DNA from: an uncultured Fimbriimonadaceae bacterium
GTDB taxonomy: Bacteria > Armatimonadota > Fimbriimonadia > Fimbriimonadales > Fimbriimonadaceae
Length of the DNA: 49,575 nucleotides
Direction: 5' to 3'
NCBI GenBank assembly: GCA_937961665.1
Contig: CALGMO010000060.1
Coordinates: 1 to 49,575, forward strand
Of the stretch, positions 1 through 9,124 are shown one piece after another. The notes under the pieces were generated by a model. It was given only the letters and a program-made list of their open reading frames with translations. It was not told where the DNA came from and did not search any database. The position numbers and the translations under genes are program-made. Numbering within the stretch: the stretch's first letter is position 1; the number at the start of each line of letters is the position of its first letter.

Positions 1-93
1 GACCCTCGCAGGTCCGGCCCTCCATCATACCCCGAACGCCCTCGGAGCAGGCAAGGTTCCCTCGTCGCGACCCTCCGCCCGCGGACCGAAGGG

Positions 94-1782
<1,689 letters not shown>

Positions 1783-1826
1783 GGTCGGTACCCGATAGTA
1801 TGGCGCACCGCCACCCCGGGCGACGG

Positions 1827-2336
1827 CTACAGCCCGAGCCGAGCCGCCCCCGACTCCAGGTCCAGCAGGAAGCGCTTGGCCTCGAGGCCGCCCACGTAGC
1901 CCGTCAGCGAGCCGTCCGATCCCACCAGACGGTGGCACGGCACCACGATCGGCAGAGGGTTGCTCGCCGCCGCCGAGGCGACCGCCCGCGCGAACCCTGG
2001 ATCCATGCCCATGGCGGCCGTGGCCTGCGCGTAGCTCCTCCTCTGCCCGTAGGGGACGGTGAGCAGCCACCGCCACACCGCCGTCTGGAAGGCCGTCCCC
2101 CGGAGGTCCAGCGAGAGACGGAACTCGGTTCGCTCGCCCGACAGGTACTCCCGGAGCTGGCGCTCCGCCTCGGCCAGACCGTCGTCCTCCGAGGGCTGCG
2201 CCCCGGTCAGCCATTCGGGCGTGCGGCGGCTGTCCGGCAGCTGGACGGCGCACAGCCCGGAGTCCGAGGCCACCAAGCGGATCGGCCCGAGCGCGGTGTC
2301 CGCCGTTCGGCATCGGAACGCGGCGTGTCCCTGCAC
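1827..2336 (-). CDS. ogt: Methylated-DNA--[protein]-cysteine S-methyltransferase
   Basis: Suicide DNA-repair protein that moves an alkyl group from O6-alkylguanine (or O4-alkylthymine) to its own cysteine. The 169-aa product is the usual Ogt/MGMT length and has the active-site PCHR motif with acceptor Cys134 ([13 protein letters not shown]), the Asn hinge ([12 protein letters not shown]) and the helix-turn-helix segment [18 protein letters not shown] that flips the base. It starts at GTG 2336. There is no Shine-Dalgarno; a TACCGT hexamer (2343-2348, minus strand) lies 6 nt before the start, consistent with a leaderless mRNA. It is divergent from the GH20 gene with only 26 bp between start codons, and upstream of glnS. 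It has no Ada-type regulatory domain, so it is the Ogt form rather than Ada. Confidence 0.95.
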   Translation of the reverse strand: MQGHAAFRCRTADTALGPIRLVASDSGLCAVQLPDSRRTPEWLTGAQPSEDDGLAEAERQLREYLSGERTEFRLSLDLRGTAFQTAVWRWLLTVPYGQRRSYAQATAAMGMDPGFARAVASAAASNPLPIVVPCHRLVGSDGSLTGYVGGLEAKRFLLDLESGAARLGL

Positions 2337-2362
2337 GACCCTACGGTAGCATAGGCGCGCCC
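2337..2362. promoter_or_regulatory. Overlapping divergent promoters, ogt / GH20
   Basis: Only 26 bp separate the two start codons. Minus-strand TACCGT (2343-2348) is 6 nt from the ogt GTG; plus-strand TAGCAT (2347-2352) is 10 nt from the GH20 ATG. The hexamers share two base pairs and neither gene has a Shine-Dalgarno site, so both messages must begin at or just before the start codon. Confidence 0.5.
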
Positions 2363-4867
2363 ATGCTCGCCGTCGCCCTGATTCCCGCCTTGGCGCAACC
2401 CCTTCTGCATCTCGTTCCAGCCCCCAAGGAGGTCCGCATCGAGAGCGGATCGTGCCGGCTCTCCGACCTGTCGTCCATCCGGATCCAGCTCCAGCAGGAC
2501 GCGTTCGACCGCCTGTCCGCCGACCAGCTCGCCGACGAGCTCAAGTCGGCGACCGGCCGTCGCCCGCGCGCCTCGGGAACCGGCTCCGTCGTGCTGGCCC
2601 GCACCTTGGAGGAGGATCTCGCCCGCCGCTTCGGGGTGTCCTCGCAGGCCTCGGAGGCGCCGGGAGCCTACGTGCTGGCCGTGCGGCCCGGCAGCGCGCT
2701 CGTCTGGGCGCCCACCGCGCAGGGCGTGTTCTACGGAGTCCAGACCCTGAAGCAGCTGATCCGGGCGGAGGCCCGCCGGGGCGCGATCCCGTGCGTCACC
2801 ATCCGCGACTGGCCCACCCTGCGCTACCGCGGATGGCAGGACGACGTGAGCCGCGGGCCGATCCCGAAGCTCGAGTTCCTGAAGAAGGAGATCGACCGCT
2901 TCTCCGAGCTGAAGATGAACGCGATGACGCTCTACACCGAGCACGTGTTCCGGCTCGGGAAACACCCGCGCATCGCTCCGCCGGACGGCCTCACCGCCGA
3001 GGAGATCCGGGAGCTGGACGCCTACGCCAAGCTGCGGCACGTCGAGCTGATCGGCAACTTCCAGTCGTTCGGGCACTTCGCCAACATCCTGAACGTGCCC
3101 GGCTACGGGCACCTCGGCGAGGCCGGATGGGTGCTGAGCCCGGCCCTCGAGGAGAGCTACCGGTTTCTGGAGGACGTCTACTCGGAGATCGCCCCGGCCT
3201 ACTCCAGCCCGCTCTTCCACATCAACTGCGACGAGACGGGCGGTCTCGGCGAGGGTCCCAGCCGGGAGCTGGTGGCGACCAAGGGGCTGGCGGCCGTGTA
3301 CGCGGGCCACATCCGGCGCGTCGCCGAGATCCTGCGCCGGCACGGCAAGAGGGTGCTGATGTGGGGCGACATCGCCGCCCAGCACCGCGACATCGTCCCC
3401 CTGCTGCCGAAGGATCTGATCGCTCTGCCGTGGGGCTACCACCCCGGCGACAGCTTCCGATCCTCCATCCAGCCCTTCGTGGACCTCGGTCTGGAGTTCT
3501 TGGTGTGCCCCGGCGTGAGCTGCTGGGGACAGATCTACCCCGACCTCGACGCCGCGTTCGTGAACATCGCGAACTTCGTTCGGGACGGCGCGGCCATGGG
3601 AGCGCTCGGGATGCTGAACACGTCCTGGGACGACTCCGGCGAGAACCTGTTCGACGCGACGTGGCTCCCCTTCGCATGGGGAGCGGAGATGGCGTGGTCC
3701 CCGCTGTCGCCGGACGCCGCCGCGGACGAGCGCGAGGCGCGCCTTGCCGGGTTCCTCGAGGCCTTCGGCCCCGCGTGGGCCGGGCCTGCGGCCAGAGAGC
3801 TGGGACCGCTCCTCCGGCGCGTGAGCGCCCTGCGTCGCAACCCCGCCAGCCGGGGCCTCGGCGACGGCAACTTCTGGAAGCCGCTCGAAAGCCTCGCCGG
3901 AACCGCCCGGGAGGAGGAGATCCGATCGGCGGAGCGGGAGTGCGCGGCCCTGGAGGCGGCGCTCCTCCGCTTGCGATCCGCCGCTCCGAACGCGGCCGGC
4001 CTGGATGCGGCGCTTCACGCCGTTCGGCGGGTGGCGTTCATGGCCCGAACGGCCTCCCTCGCCGAGCGGCTCCGGACCATCGGCGACGACCCATCGGCGC
4101 TGTCTCCCGTCCTCGACGGCCTGCGCGCCAGGTTCGGGGAGCTGCGCTCGATCCGGGAAGAGTACGCGCGGCTGTGGTCGGCCGAGAACCGGCCGTGGTG
4201 GCTCGACCGGAACCTGGCCAAGTTCGACCGCCTCGAGGCATCGCTGAGGCAGACCCTCGACGGGCCGATCCTCCTGCCGTTCGACCGCATCTTCGCCGGC
4301 GAGGCCGAGGTGCGGATGGTCTCCGCCGACCCCGGCCGGCCGATCCGCTACACGCTGGACGGGACGGACCCCGGTCCCGACTCCCCCGTCTATGAGGGGC
4401 CGGTCCGAATCTCGAAGACCACGACGGTCAAGGCGCGGGTCGCGGATGGGCCGGTCGCCCAAGCCACCTTCCGAACCACGACCGTGCCGGCGAAGCTCTC
4501 GAGCAACCTCTCGGCGTACGAGGGCCACGTGCTGTTCCACGTTCTGGACGGCGATCCGGACACCTTCTTCTGGAGCTTCGGCCCCCCGCCGCCCGGCTCG
4601 CACGTCACCGCCGAGTTCCTCCGCCCGCTCAGGGTCCGTCGCATCCGCGTGCTCACCGGCCAGCCGTGGAACCCCTCGGGCGACCGGATGTACGACGGCG
4701 TGCTGGAGGTTTCCGAGGGTGGCCAATGGACCAAGGCCGCCGCCTTCGCCGACGGCACCGCGGAGGCCGACCTGGGCGGACGCACGATTCAGGGAGTACG
4801 GGTGCGGTCGCTGAGCAACCCCGGCTTCTGGCTCGTGGTCCGCGAGATCATGATCGAGGCAGACTGA
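2363..4867 (+). CDS. GH20 beta-N-acetylhexosaminidase, multidomain, secreted
   Basis: Predicted exo-hydrolase removing terminal GlcNAc or GalNAc from chito-oligosaccharides, glycoproteins or peptidoglycan. The 834-aa product has a short N-terminal hydrophobic segment (LAVALIPALA), a GH20b-like domain to about residue 150, then the GH20 TIM barrel. The catalytic Asp-Glu pair of substrate-assisted catalysis is D290-E291 (HINCDETGGLGEG). After a helical stretch comes a chitobiase/FN3-like C-terminal module at about 655-695 (RYTLDGTDPGPDSPVYEG) and a discoidin/F5-8 type C-like domain at about 715-834, probably a carbohydrate-binding module. Putative leaderless start at ATG 2363, divergent from ogt. 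Export is inferred from the N-terminus, which is short for a signal peptide. GH20 assignment is strong; the exact substrate is not determinable here. Confidence 0.9.
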   Translation: MLAVALIPALAQPLLHLVPAPKEVRIESGSCRLSDLSSIRIQLQQDAFDRLSADQLADELKSATGRRPRASGTGSVVLARTLEEDLARRFGVSSQASEAPGAYVLAVRPGSALVWAPTAQGVFYGVQTLKQLIRAEARRGAIPCVTIRDWPTLRYRGWQDDVSRGPIPKLEFLKKEIDRFSELKMNAMTLYTEHVFRLGKHPRIAPPDGLTAEEIRELDAYAKLRHVELIGNFQSFGHFANILNVPGYGHLGEAGWVLSPALEESYRFLEDVYSEIAPAYSSPLFHINCDETGGLGEGPSRELVATKGLAAVYAGHIRRVAEILRRHGKRVLMWGDIAAQHRDIVPLLPKDLIALPWGYHPGDSFRSSIQPFVDLGLEFLVCPGVSCWGQIYPDLDAAFVNIANFVRDGAAMGALGMLNTSWDDSGENLFDATWLPFAWGAEMAWSPLSPDAAADEREARLAGFLEAFGPAWAGPAARELGPLLRRVSALRRNPASRGLGDGNFWKPLESLAGTAREEEIRSAERECAALEAALLRLRSAAPNAAGLDAALHAVRRVAFMARTASLAERLRTIGDDPSALSPVLDGLRARFGELRSIREEYARLWSAENRPWWLDRNLAKFDRLEASLRQTLDGPILLPFDRIFAGEAEVRMVSADPGRPIRYTLDGTDPGPDSPVYEGPVRISKTTTVKARVADGPVAQATFRTTTVPAKLSSNLSAYEGHVLFHVLDGDPDTFFWSFGPPPPGSHVTAEFLRPLRVRRIRVLTGQPWNPSGDRMYDGVLEVSEGGQWTKAAAFADGTAEADLGGRTIQGVRVRSLSNPGFWLVVREIMIEAD

Positions 4868-4879
4868 TCGGCCGACCCC

Positions 4880-4909
4880 TTGACCCGACCTCGGCGGCAG
4901 ACGCACAAT
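4880..4909 (+). promoter_or_regulatory. Sigma70-type promoter upstream of SPFH gene
   Basis: TTGACC (4880-4885), an 18-bp spacer and CACAAT (4904-4909) form the best conventional -35/-10 pair in this intergenic region. Transcription from here would give a leader of about 195 nt before the ATG at 5111, far longer than elsewhere in the window. I found no SRP-RNA-like core or long ORF in the leader. Confidence 0.4.
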
Positions 4910-5110
4910 GGGGCGGGGTACAGGGCGGCGCGCTCCGTAGGCTCGCGCTTGCCATCGCCCCACGCACACTGAGCGTTGCCACACCGCGGGTCCGGGCGGG
5001 TGGATCCGCGCCCCGAAGAGGGGAGCGGCGAGAGGGGTCCTGCGGGCTTCGGGCTCCCACCCCGACCGCCGGCGGTTCCGACCCTGCCCGGCCCGCAAAG
5101 CGAGGAAGGA

Positions 5111-5938
5111 ATGGAGAACCTGGTGTTGCTGCTGGCCGTGGCGTTCCTGTGGGCCGCGGTCGCTTTCCTCGTCCGGGCAGTTCAGAAGGCATGGCCTGCC
5201 GTGACGGTGTATGAGTTCCAGAGGGCGCTGCGCTTCCGCAACGGCCGGATCGTCGCGGAGCTGGGGCCCGGCCGCTACCGCATCCGCAGGTCCGTGGAGA
5301 GCCTGATCGTCTCGGACCTTCGACCTTTCCTGCTTCGGCTGAGCGGGCAGGAGGTTCTCACCAACGACGCCGTGGGGGTCCGCCTCGGCCTGGGCCTCTC
5401 GGCCAGGATCGAATCGCCGACCGTGGCCCTCCGCGCCTTCGCGCACTCCGAGCCCGAGCTGATGCCGGCGTCATCCAAGGGAATCAGCGACCTGGCTTGG
5501 TCCGGCGTTTGGAACGCCGTGTACGAGGCCGCCCACGGCGCGGTCCGGGAGGCCGTCGGCCGGCGATCCGTCGAGGAGGTCCTCTCTGGCCGCGAGGCTC
5601 TCGTGCAGGAGATTCGCGACTCGGTCGCCGAGCGCATCCGCGGCTGGGGCGTCAGGCTGGAGGACCTGCGCCTCCGCGACCTGTCGCTGCCCGGAGAGCT
5701 GAGACGCGCCTTCTCGCAGGTGCCCGCCGCCCGGGAGGAGGCTCGTGCTGCTCTGGAGCGGGCGCGCGGGGAGCAGGCCGCTCTGCGCAGCCTCGCCAAC
5801 GCGGCCCGGATGCTGGACGGCAACCCGAACCTGGCCCTGCTCCGATCGATCCAGGCCCTGCAGGTTTCTGGGGGCGAGCTGGTTCTGCACCAGGCCACCG
5901 GCGGGGGATCCTCGTCGCCGGACGGAACGACCGGCTAG
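5111..5938 (+). CDS. SPFH/band 7 (stomatin-like) membrane protein
   Basis: Membrane-anchored SPFH protein of the stomatin/prohibitin/slipin group, which forms oligomers at membranes and often partners with NfeD or FtsH-type proteases. The 275-aa product has one N-terminal transmembrane helix (residues 3-25), the SPFH core (about 30-195, including VTVYEFQRALRFRNGRI and VRLEDLRLRDLSLPGELR) and an Ala/Glu/Arg-rich coiled coil (about 200-245). The start at ATG 5111 is set by the Shine-Dalgarno GGAAGGA just upstream; the frame is open further 5' without another good start. No nfeD gene is adjacent, so a partner cannot be named. It converges with the lipoprotein gene across a perfect 24-bp palindrome. 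Confidence 0.88.
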   Translation: MENLVLLLAVAFLWAAVAFLVRAVQKAWPAVTVYEFQRALRFRNGRIVAELGPGRYRIRRSVESLIVSDLRPFLLRLSGQEVLTNDAVGVRLGLGLSARIESPTVALRAFAHSEPELMPASSKGISDLAWSGVWNAVYEAAHGAVREAVGRRSVEEVLSGREALVQEIRDSVAERIRGWGVRLEDLRLRDLSLPGELRRAFSQVPAAREEARAALERARGEQAALRSLANAARMLDGNPNLALLRSIQALQVSGGELVLHQATGGGSSSPDGTTG

Positions 5939-5966
5939 CCGACCCTCGGGCAAACGAAGGGGCAGA

Positions 5967-5990
5967 CGGCGGGGCCGGCCGGCCCCGCCG
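5967..5990. terminator. Perfect 24-bp palindrome between convergent genes
   Basis: A self-complementary G+C stretch (5967-5990, CGGCGGGGCC reading into its mirror) lies 28 nt after the SPFH stop and 20 nt before the convergent lipoprotein stop. It could fold on either transcript and fits a bidirectional terminator, but there is no U-tract on either side. Confidence 0.45.
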
Positions 5991-6010
5991 CTCGCCGCAG
6001 TCCGGGGGGA

Positions 6011-6181
6011 CTACTTGCCCTCCTCCTCGGCGCCCCTGGGCGCGCCGACCCCCTCGCGGGCCAGGCGCTCGATGTTCTTCCTGTCCTCCTCGGTGGCCTT
6101 GCCGGCGCCCTCGTCGGTGCCGCAACCCGCGGCGAAGGAAACCGCCACCAAAGCTAGAGCCAGAATCCAGAGTCGGTGCAT
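6011..6181 (-). CDS. Small lipoprotein, partner of the DUF1559 pseudopilin
   Basis: A 56-aa ORF, starting at ATG 6181, that reads as a complete lipoprotein: hydrophobic n/h region (LWILALALVAVSFAAG), a lipobox-like AAGC at 17-20 with the acylated Cys20, then a short acidic, Gly-rich tail (KNIERLAREGVGAPRGAEEE) and a TAG stop. It begins 10 nt after the pseudopilin stop on the same strand, so the two are almost certainly cotranscribed. I know of no named family. Small lipoproteins directly behind DUF1559 genes are something I recall from Armatimonadota and Planctomycetota genomes, which supports it being real; its role is unknown. Location (inner or outer membrane) cannot be decided. Confidence 0.75.
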   Translation of the reverse strand: MHRLWILALALVAVSFAAGCGTDEGAGKATEEDRKNIERLAREGVGAPRGAEEEGK

Positions 6182-6191
6182 CGCGGCGCCC

Positions 6192-7136
6192 TCACTCGTC
6201 CGGCCAGAAGTTCTTGAGCACCACCACGCCGCCGCCGATCTCCATCGGCTGGTACAGCTTGCTGAGGCTCATCGTGACCGTGTGGCCGTCGGCCATGTTC
6301 ACCACCGCGAGGCCTTGCTGCAGCTTGCGGGCGTTCTCCTCGGTGTAGTTCGCGCTGAAGCCCGGGTAGCTCGGCAGCCAGTTGGTGCAGCTCTGCGGGC
6401 CGCCCCAGCGCGGCGTGGCGCCGCCGATCGACCAAGAGCCGGGGTTGTAGCCGCGCCGGAGCGCCGCGCACCGCAGCAGCGGGTCCTGGATCGGGTCCGT
6501 CCCGCCGTCCCAGTTCCGGGTCAGGTGGTCGGCGAACGGCTCGTTCGAGTCGAAGATGAACGCCATCTCCGCCACCCGGGCGATGCCGGACTGGCTGCGG
6601 CTCGGAACCGTGATCTGCCCCGACCAAACCGAGCAGTAGTCGCCCCAGCAGCCCCAGACGTTGCCCCACTGCCCGATGCCGAGAACGCCGTTGTACCGCG
6701 CGCCCACGATGCCGAACACCCGACCGGGGACGTTGTCGCCCACGAAGTAGTACGGGTAGCGCTTGATCTGCGCCGCCGGAATCGCGCCGTACGACCAGAT
6801 GTAGTCCCAGTCGGGGTTGGTCACCGCGTTCGGCTTGCCGGCCGGCGTCACGTAGATGTCGATGTTCTTGACGTACGGATAGACCAGCAGCACGTACGGG
6901 AAGCCGCCGCCGGGCCCGTCGTGCGGATACATGTACGCCAAGGGCAGGGTGTCGTCGTAGTCGGCGGAGTACATCAAGCCCGCCAGACCGATCTGCTTGT
7001 TGTGCGAGACCGCGACCGCCTTCTTGGCGGCCTGCTTGGCCTGCGCGAACACCGGGAAGAGGATCGCCGCCAGGATGGCGATGATCGCGATGACGACCAG
7101 CAGCTCGATCAACGTGAATGCTCTGCGTCGAGTCAT
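6192..7136 (-). CDS. DUF1559 type II/IV pseudopilin-like protein
   Basis: Secreted pseudopilin-like protein with a type IV prepilin leader. In the 314-aa product MTRRRA precedes the FTLIE methylation site, so prepilin peptidase should cut after Ala6, leaving Glu at mature position 5; a hydrophobic helix follows ([19 protein letters not shown]). The body carries DUF1559 hallmarks ([19 protein letters not shown]) and a C-terminal ADGHTV segment. The ATG at 7136 is preceded by a strong Shine-Dalgarno (GGAAGGAGGT) and by TTGTCG-17-TACCCT. The 56-aa lipoprotein follows within 10 nt. DUF1559 proteins are multicopy in Armatimonadota and Planctomycetota and their assembly and function are mostly uncharacterised. 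No pilin-assembly genes lie in the window. Confidence 0.93.
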   Translation of the reverse strand: MTRRRAFTLIELLVVIAIIAILAAILFPVFAQAKQAAKKAVAVSHNKQIGLAGLMYSADYDDTLPLAYMYPHDGPGGGFPYVLLVYPYVKNIDIYVTPAGKPNAVTNPDWDYIWSYGAIPAAQIKRYPYYFVGDNVPGRVFGIVGARYNGVLGIGQWGNVWGCWGDYCSVWSGQITVPSRSQSGIARVAEMAFIFDSNEPFADHLTRNWDGGTDPIQDPLLRCAALRRGYNPGSWSIGGATPRWGGPQSCTNWLPSYPGFSANYTEENARKLQQGLAVVNMADGHTVTMSLSKLYQPMEIGGGVVVLKNFWPDE

Positions 7137-7160
7137 GGGAGATCTACCTCCTTCCTGAAA

Positions 7161-7189
7161 AGGGTAAGGGCATTCCCCCGCACCGACAA
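7161..7189 (-). promoter_or_regulatory. Promoter of the DUF1559 gene
   Basis: Read on the minus strand: TTGTCG (7184-7189), 17-bp spacer, TACCCT (7161-7166). The expected start near 7154 gives a leader of about 18 nt containing the GGAAGGAGGT ribosome-binding site before the ATG at 7136. Confidence 0.55.
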
Positions 7190-7228
7190 GGGGGGTCCCA
7201 CGCCAACTGCTGAGCAGAAACGGACAAA

Positions 7229-7258
7229 GCCCTCCCCGAAACGGAACGCGGGGAGGGC
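7229..7258 (-). terminator. Rho-independent-like terminator after rpsR
   Basis: Perfect 10-bp stem GCCCTCCCCG (7229-7238) with CGGGGAGGGC (7249-7258) and a 10-nt loop, 23 nt after the rpsR stop. On the minus strand it is followed by TTTGTCCGTTT, a weak U-tract. Confidence 0.65.
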
Positions 7259-7281
7259 CGGGCCGCGAGGCGGCGCGGGTC

Positions 7282-7674
7282 TCAGGACTCTTCGCCGACT
7301 TCCTCGACGGGCTTGGGCGCGGGCTCCTGGTAGGACTGGTATCGGTCCCGGCCACGATACTCGCGCCGCTCGGCGGTCATCTCGGTCACCACGAACGGCA
7401 GCAGGGCCATCTCCCTGGCGCGCTTGATGGCGCGGGCGATCATGCGCTGCTGGCTCGCCGTGTTGCCGGTCTGTCGGCGCGGCAGCATCTTGCCGCGGTC
7501 GTTGATGAAGCGCTTGAGCGTGCCGACGTCCTTGTAGTCGATGACGTCGATCTTCTGGATCGTCAGGTAGCTGACCTTCCGGCGACGCCGCCCCCGCGGA
7601 CGGCCCTCGCCCTGCGCGGCGTCCTTGTCCTTGGCGTCGTACCCGCCGTTGATGAGGTTCTTATCTTCGCTCAT
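7282..7674 (-). CDS. rpsR: 30S ribosomal protein S18
   Basis: Small-subunit protein that pairs with S6 on the platform of the 30S particle. The 130-aa product has the S18 core at about 40-105 ([29 protein letters not shown], then [21 protein letters not shown]). It is longer than the usual 70-95 residues, with a charged N-terminal extension (about 35 aa, including [10 protein letters not shown]) and an acidic C-terminal tail ([14 protein letters not shown]). The frame is open far upstream, but the core and a normal N-terminus start at ATG 7674. The gene stands alone: no rpsF, ssb or rplI beside it, unlike the common S6-SSB-S18-L9 operon. A promoter (TTGCCC-18-TATCCT) and its own terminator support a single-gene unit. 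Confidence 0.96.
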   Translation of the reverse strand: MSEDKNLINGGYDAKDKDAAQGEGRPRGRRRRKVSYLTIQKIDVIDYKDVGTLKRFINDRGKMLPRRQTGNTASQQRMIARAIKRAREMALLPFVVTEMTAERREYRGRDRYQSYQEPAPKPVEEVGEES

Positions 7675-7714
7675 GGAAATCTCTGGTCCGGCCTTGGTCG
7701 GCTCGCGAACGCCA

Positions 7715-7744
7715 AGGATACCTCGTCCGGGCCGAAGGGGGCAA
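7715..7744 (-). promoter_or_regulatory. Promoter of rpsR
   Basis: Minus strand: TTGCCC (7739-7744), 18-bp spacer, TATCCT (7715-7720), about 40 nt before the rpsR ATG. TATCCT recurs as the best -10 upstream of lpdA. Confidence 0.45.
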
Positions 7745-7794
7745 GCGACCCAGCCTGTCCGAACGCCCGCCCGCACCGCGTCGTAGATTGCGCT

Positions 7795-8310
7795 GTGACG
7801 CTGCAAGCCCTGAAGCCCGAGCTGAGGTTCGACGAGACCGCCTTCTCCCATCGCGGGCGCACCCGCCCGGCCGTGCGGCTCGTCGCCTCCGTGTGGCTCC
7901 CGCTGCCGCCCAACGATCTCTTCCCGTTCTTCGCGGACGCGGCGAACCTGGAGACCCTCACGCCCCCATGGCTGAACTTCCGGATCCTGACCCCTCTGCC
8001 CATCGAGATGCGGCCCGGCGCGCTGATCCGCTACCGCATCCGCGTGCGGGGGCTGTCCTTCGGATGGCTCACCGAGATCTCCGAGTGGGACCCGCCCCGA
8101 GGGTTCGTCGACGAGCAGCTGCGGGGCCCCTATCTGCTGTGGCACCACCGCCACGGCTTCCAGCCTCTGGACGGCGGCACGCTGGCCACCGACGTGGTGC
8201 ACTACTGGCCGAAGGGCGGGCGGCTCGCGGACCGGCTGTTCGTCCGCCGCGACGTCGCCCGCATCTTCGCCTATCGGTCCGAGAGGCTGCTCGAGCTGTT
8301 CGGCCGCTGA
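7795..8310 (+). CDS. SRPBCC (START/Bet v1-like) family protein
   Basis: Small cytoplasmic protein of the polyketide cyclase/dehydrase-like SRPBCC superfamily; these bind hydrophobic ligands in a deep cavity and the ligand is unknown. The 171-aa product has the typical order: [26 protein letters not shown] (first helix region), a long beta-sheet ([58 protein letters not shown]) and a C-terminal helix ([14 protein letters not shown]). It matches the subgroup often annotated as cell-division inhibitor or cyclase/dehydrase, but no activity is established. It starts at GTG 7795 with TAGATT (7784-7789) 5 nt upstream and no Shine-Dalgarno: a clear leaderless candidate. It is convergent with the next gene, 8 nt apart. 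Confidence 0.82.
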   Translation: MTLQALKPELRFDETAFSHRGRTRPAVRLVASVWLPLPPNDLFPFFADAANLETLTPPWLNFRILTPLPIEMRPGALIRYRIRVRGLSFGWLTEISEWDPPRGFVDEQLRGPYLLWHHRHGFQPLDGGTLATDVVHYWPKGGRLADRLFVRRDVARIFAYRSERLLELFGR

Positions 8311-8318
8311 GCCGCCCC

Positions 8319-9023
8319 TCAGAACCGGAACCCGTCGTCCTTGGTTCCCTTCTGGAGATCCTCCATGCCGGCCAGCTTGGTGATGAGTCTGGTGTCGCTC
8401 GGCTTGACCTTGGCGGCCTTCCGGCAATCCTCCGCCAGCAGGTCCGCCAGTGCCTCCACGGCGTCCCGGATCTTGGTCCGCGAGCTGTAGCGACCCTCCG
8501 CCACCACGAGTTGGCCGCCCCGCCACACGACCACGGGACGCACCCGGAACGGCACGAGGATTCCGCTGCGGTAGGCGAGCATGTCCACCGAAACGGCCAA
8601 GGACCCATCCCCCGCCTCGGCGACGGTCAACTCAACGGCCAGCCAGGAGTAGCCCCGGTCCCAAGCAAGCAGGCTCGAGCTGGGGTCCTTGGCGTCTTTG
8701 GCGCGGGCGACGAAGCGCTCCACGGACTTCTCGACGTCATCCAGAACCTCTAGCCCCGCATCCTTGAGCGGCCCGGATGCCCACCTCCTGAGGTCCGCCT
8801 CTGAGACCGCGCCCTTCAACTCCTTGGGGATTTCGTACACCATCAGGGTGACTTCGGTCCACCCGAACAGGTCGAGGTAGCCGTCGTCCTCCTCGTCCTC
8901 GGATGCGGCGGCGAGCGGCAGATGGGCGACGGGCGCGAGGGCGGCCGTCGGCGGAACGGTCGGGGCCGCGCCGAGGAGCGGCAGCGGCAACAGAGCGGCG
9001 AGGCTGACGAGCGTCGTCAACAT
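8319..9023 (-). CDS. Secreted protein of unknown function
   Basis: I do not recognise this 234-aa product. It has a signal peptide ([20 protein letters not shown]), a Pro/Ala-rich linker, an acidic patch (SEDEEDDG at about 41-48), then a mixed alpha/beta domain with [17 protein letters not shown] near 49-65 and repeated amphipathic beta strands ([40 protein letters not shown]). A helical stretch ([28 protein letters not shown]) closes it. The ATG at 9023 follows a strong Shine-Dalgarno (CAGGAGGT, 6 nt away). It is divergent from the CARF-HEPN gene across 101 bp that contain an imperfect inverted repeat (9046-9065). Whether the two are functionally linked is unknown. Confidence 0.75.
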   Translation of the reverse strand: MLTTLVSLAALLPLPLLGAAPTVPPTAALAPVAHLPLAAASEDEEDDGYLDLFGWTEVTLMVYEIPKELKGAVSEADLRRWASGPLKDAGLEVLDDVEKSVERFVARAKDAKDPSSSLLAWDRGYSWLAVELTVAEAGDGSLAVSVDMLAYRSGILVPFRVRPVVVWRGGQLVVAEGRYSSRTKIRDAVEALADLLAEDCRKAAKVKPSDTRLITKLAGMEDLQKGTKDDGFRF

Positions 9024-9045
9024 CTTCGTACCTCCTGCTCCCTCC

Positions 9046-9065
9046 TTCCGCACAGAACGTGCGAA
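9046..9065. promoter_or_regulatory. Imperfect inverted repeat between divergent genes
   Basis: TTCCGCAC (9046-9053) and GTGCGAA (9059-9065) are complementary except for one extra C, with a 5-nt spacer. It lies between the secreted-protein and CARF-HEPN genes, just downstream of a possible minus-strand -10 (TACGGT, 9069-9074). It could be an operator or a short hairpin. Confidence 0.3.
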
Positions 9066-9124
9066 TCCACCGTACGACGCAAGTCCGCAGGAAAAACCAG
9101 CAGAAAGACCGAACTCCTCCGACC

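Noticed and set aside
4868-5110. Small SRP RNA or 6S RNA in the SPFH leader
   Set aside because: The conserved SRP core (GGUCAGGUCCGGAAGGAAGCA-like) is absent, and no 6S-like bubble could be drawn.
7675-8526. Upstream extension of the rpsR frame
   Set aside because: It lies antisense to the SRPBCC gene, lacks homology, and contains the promoter of rpsR.
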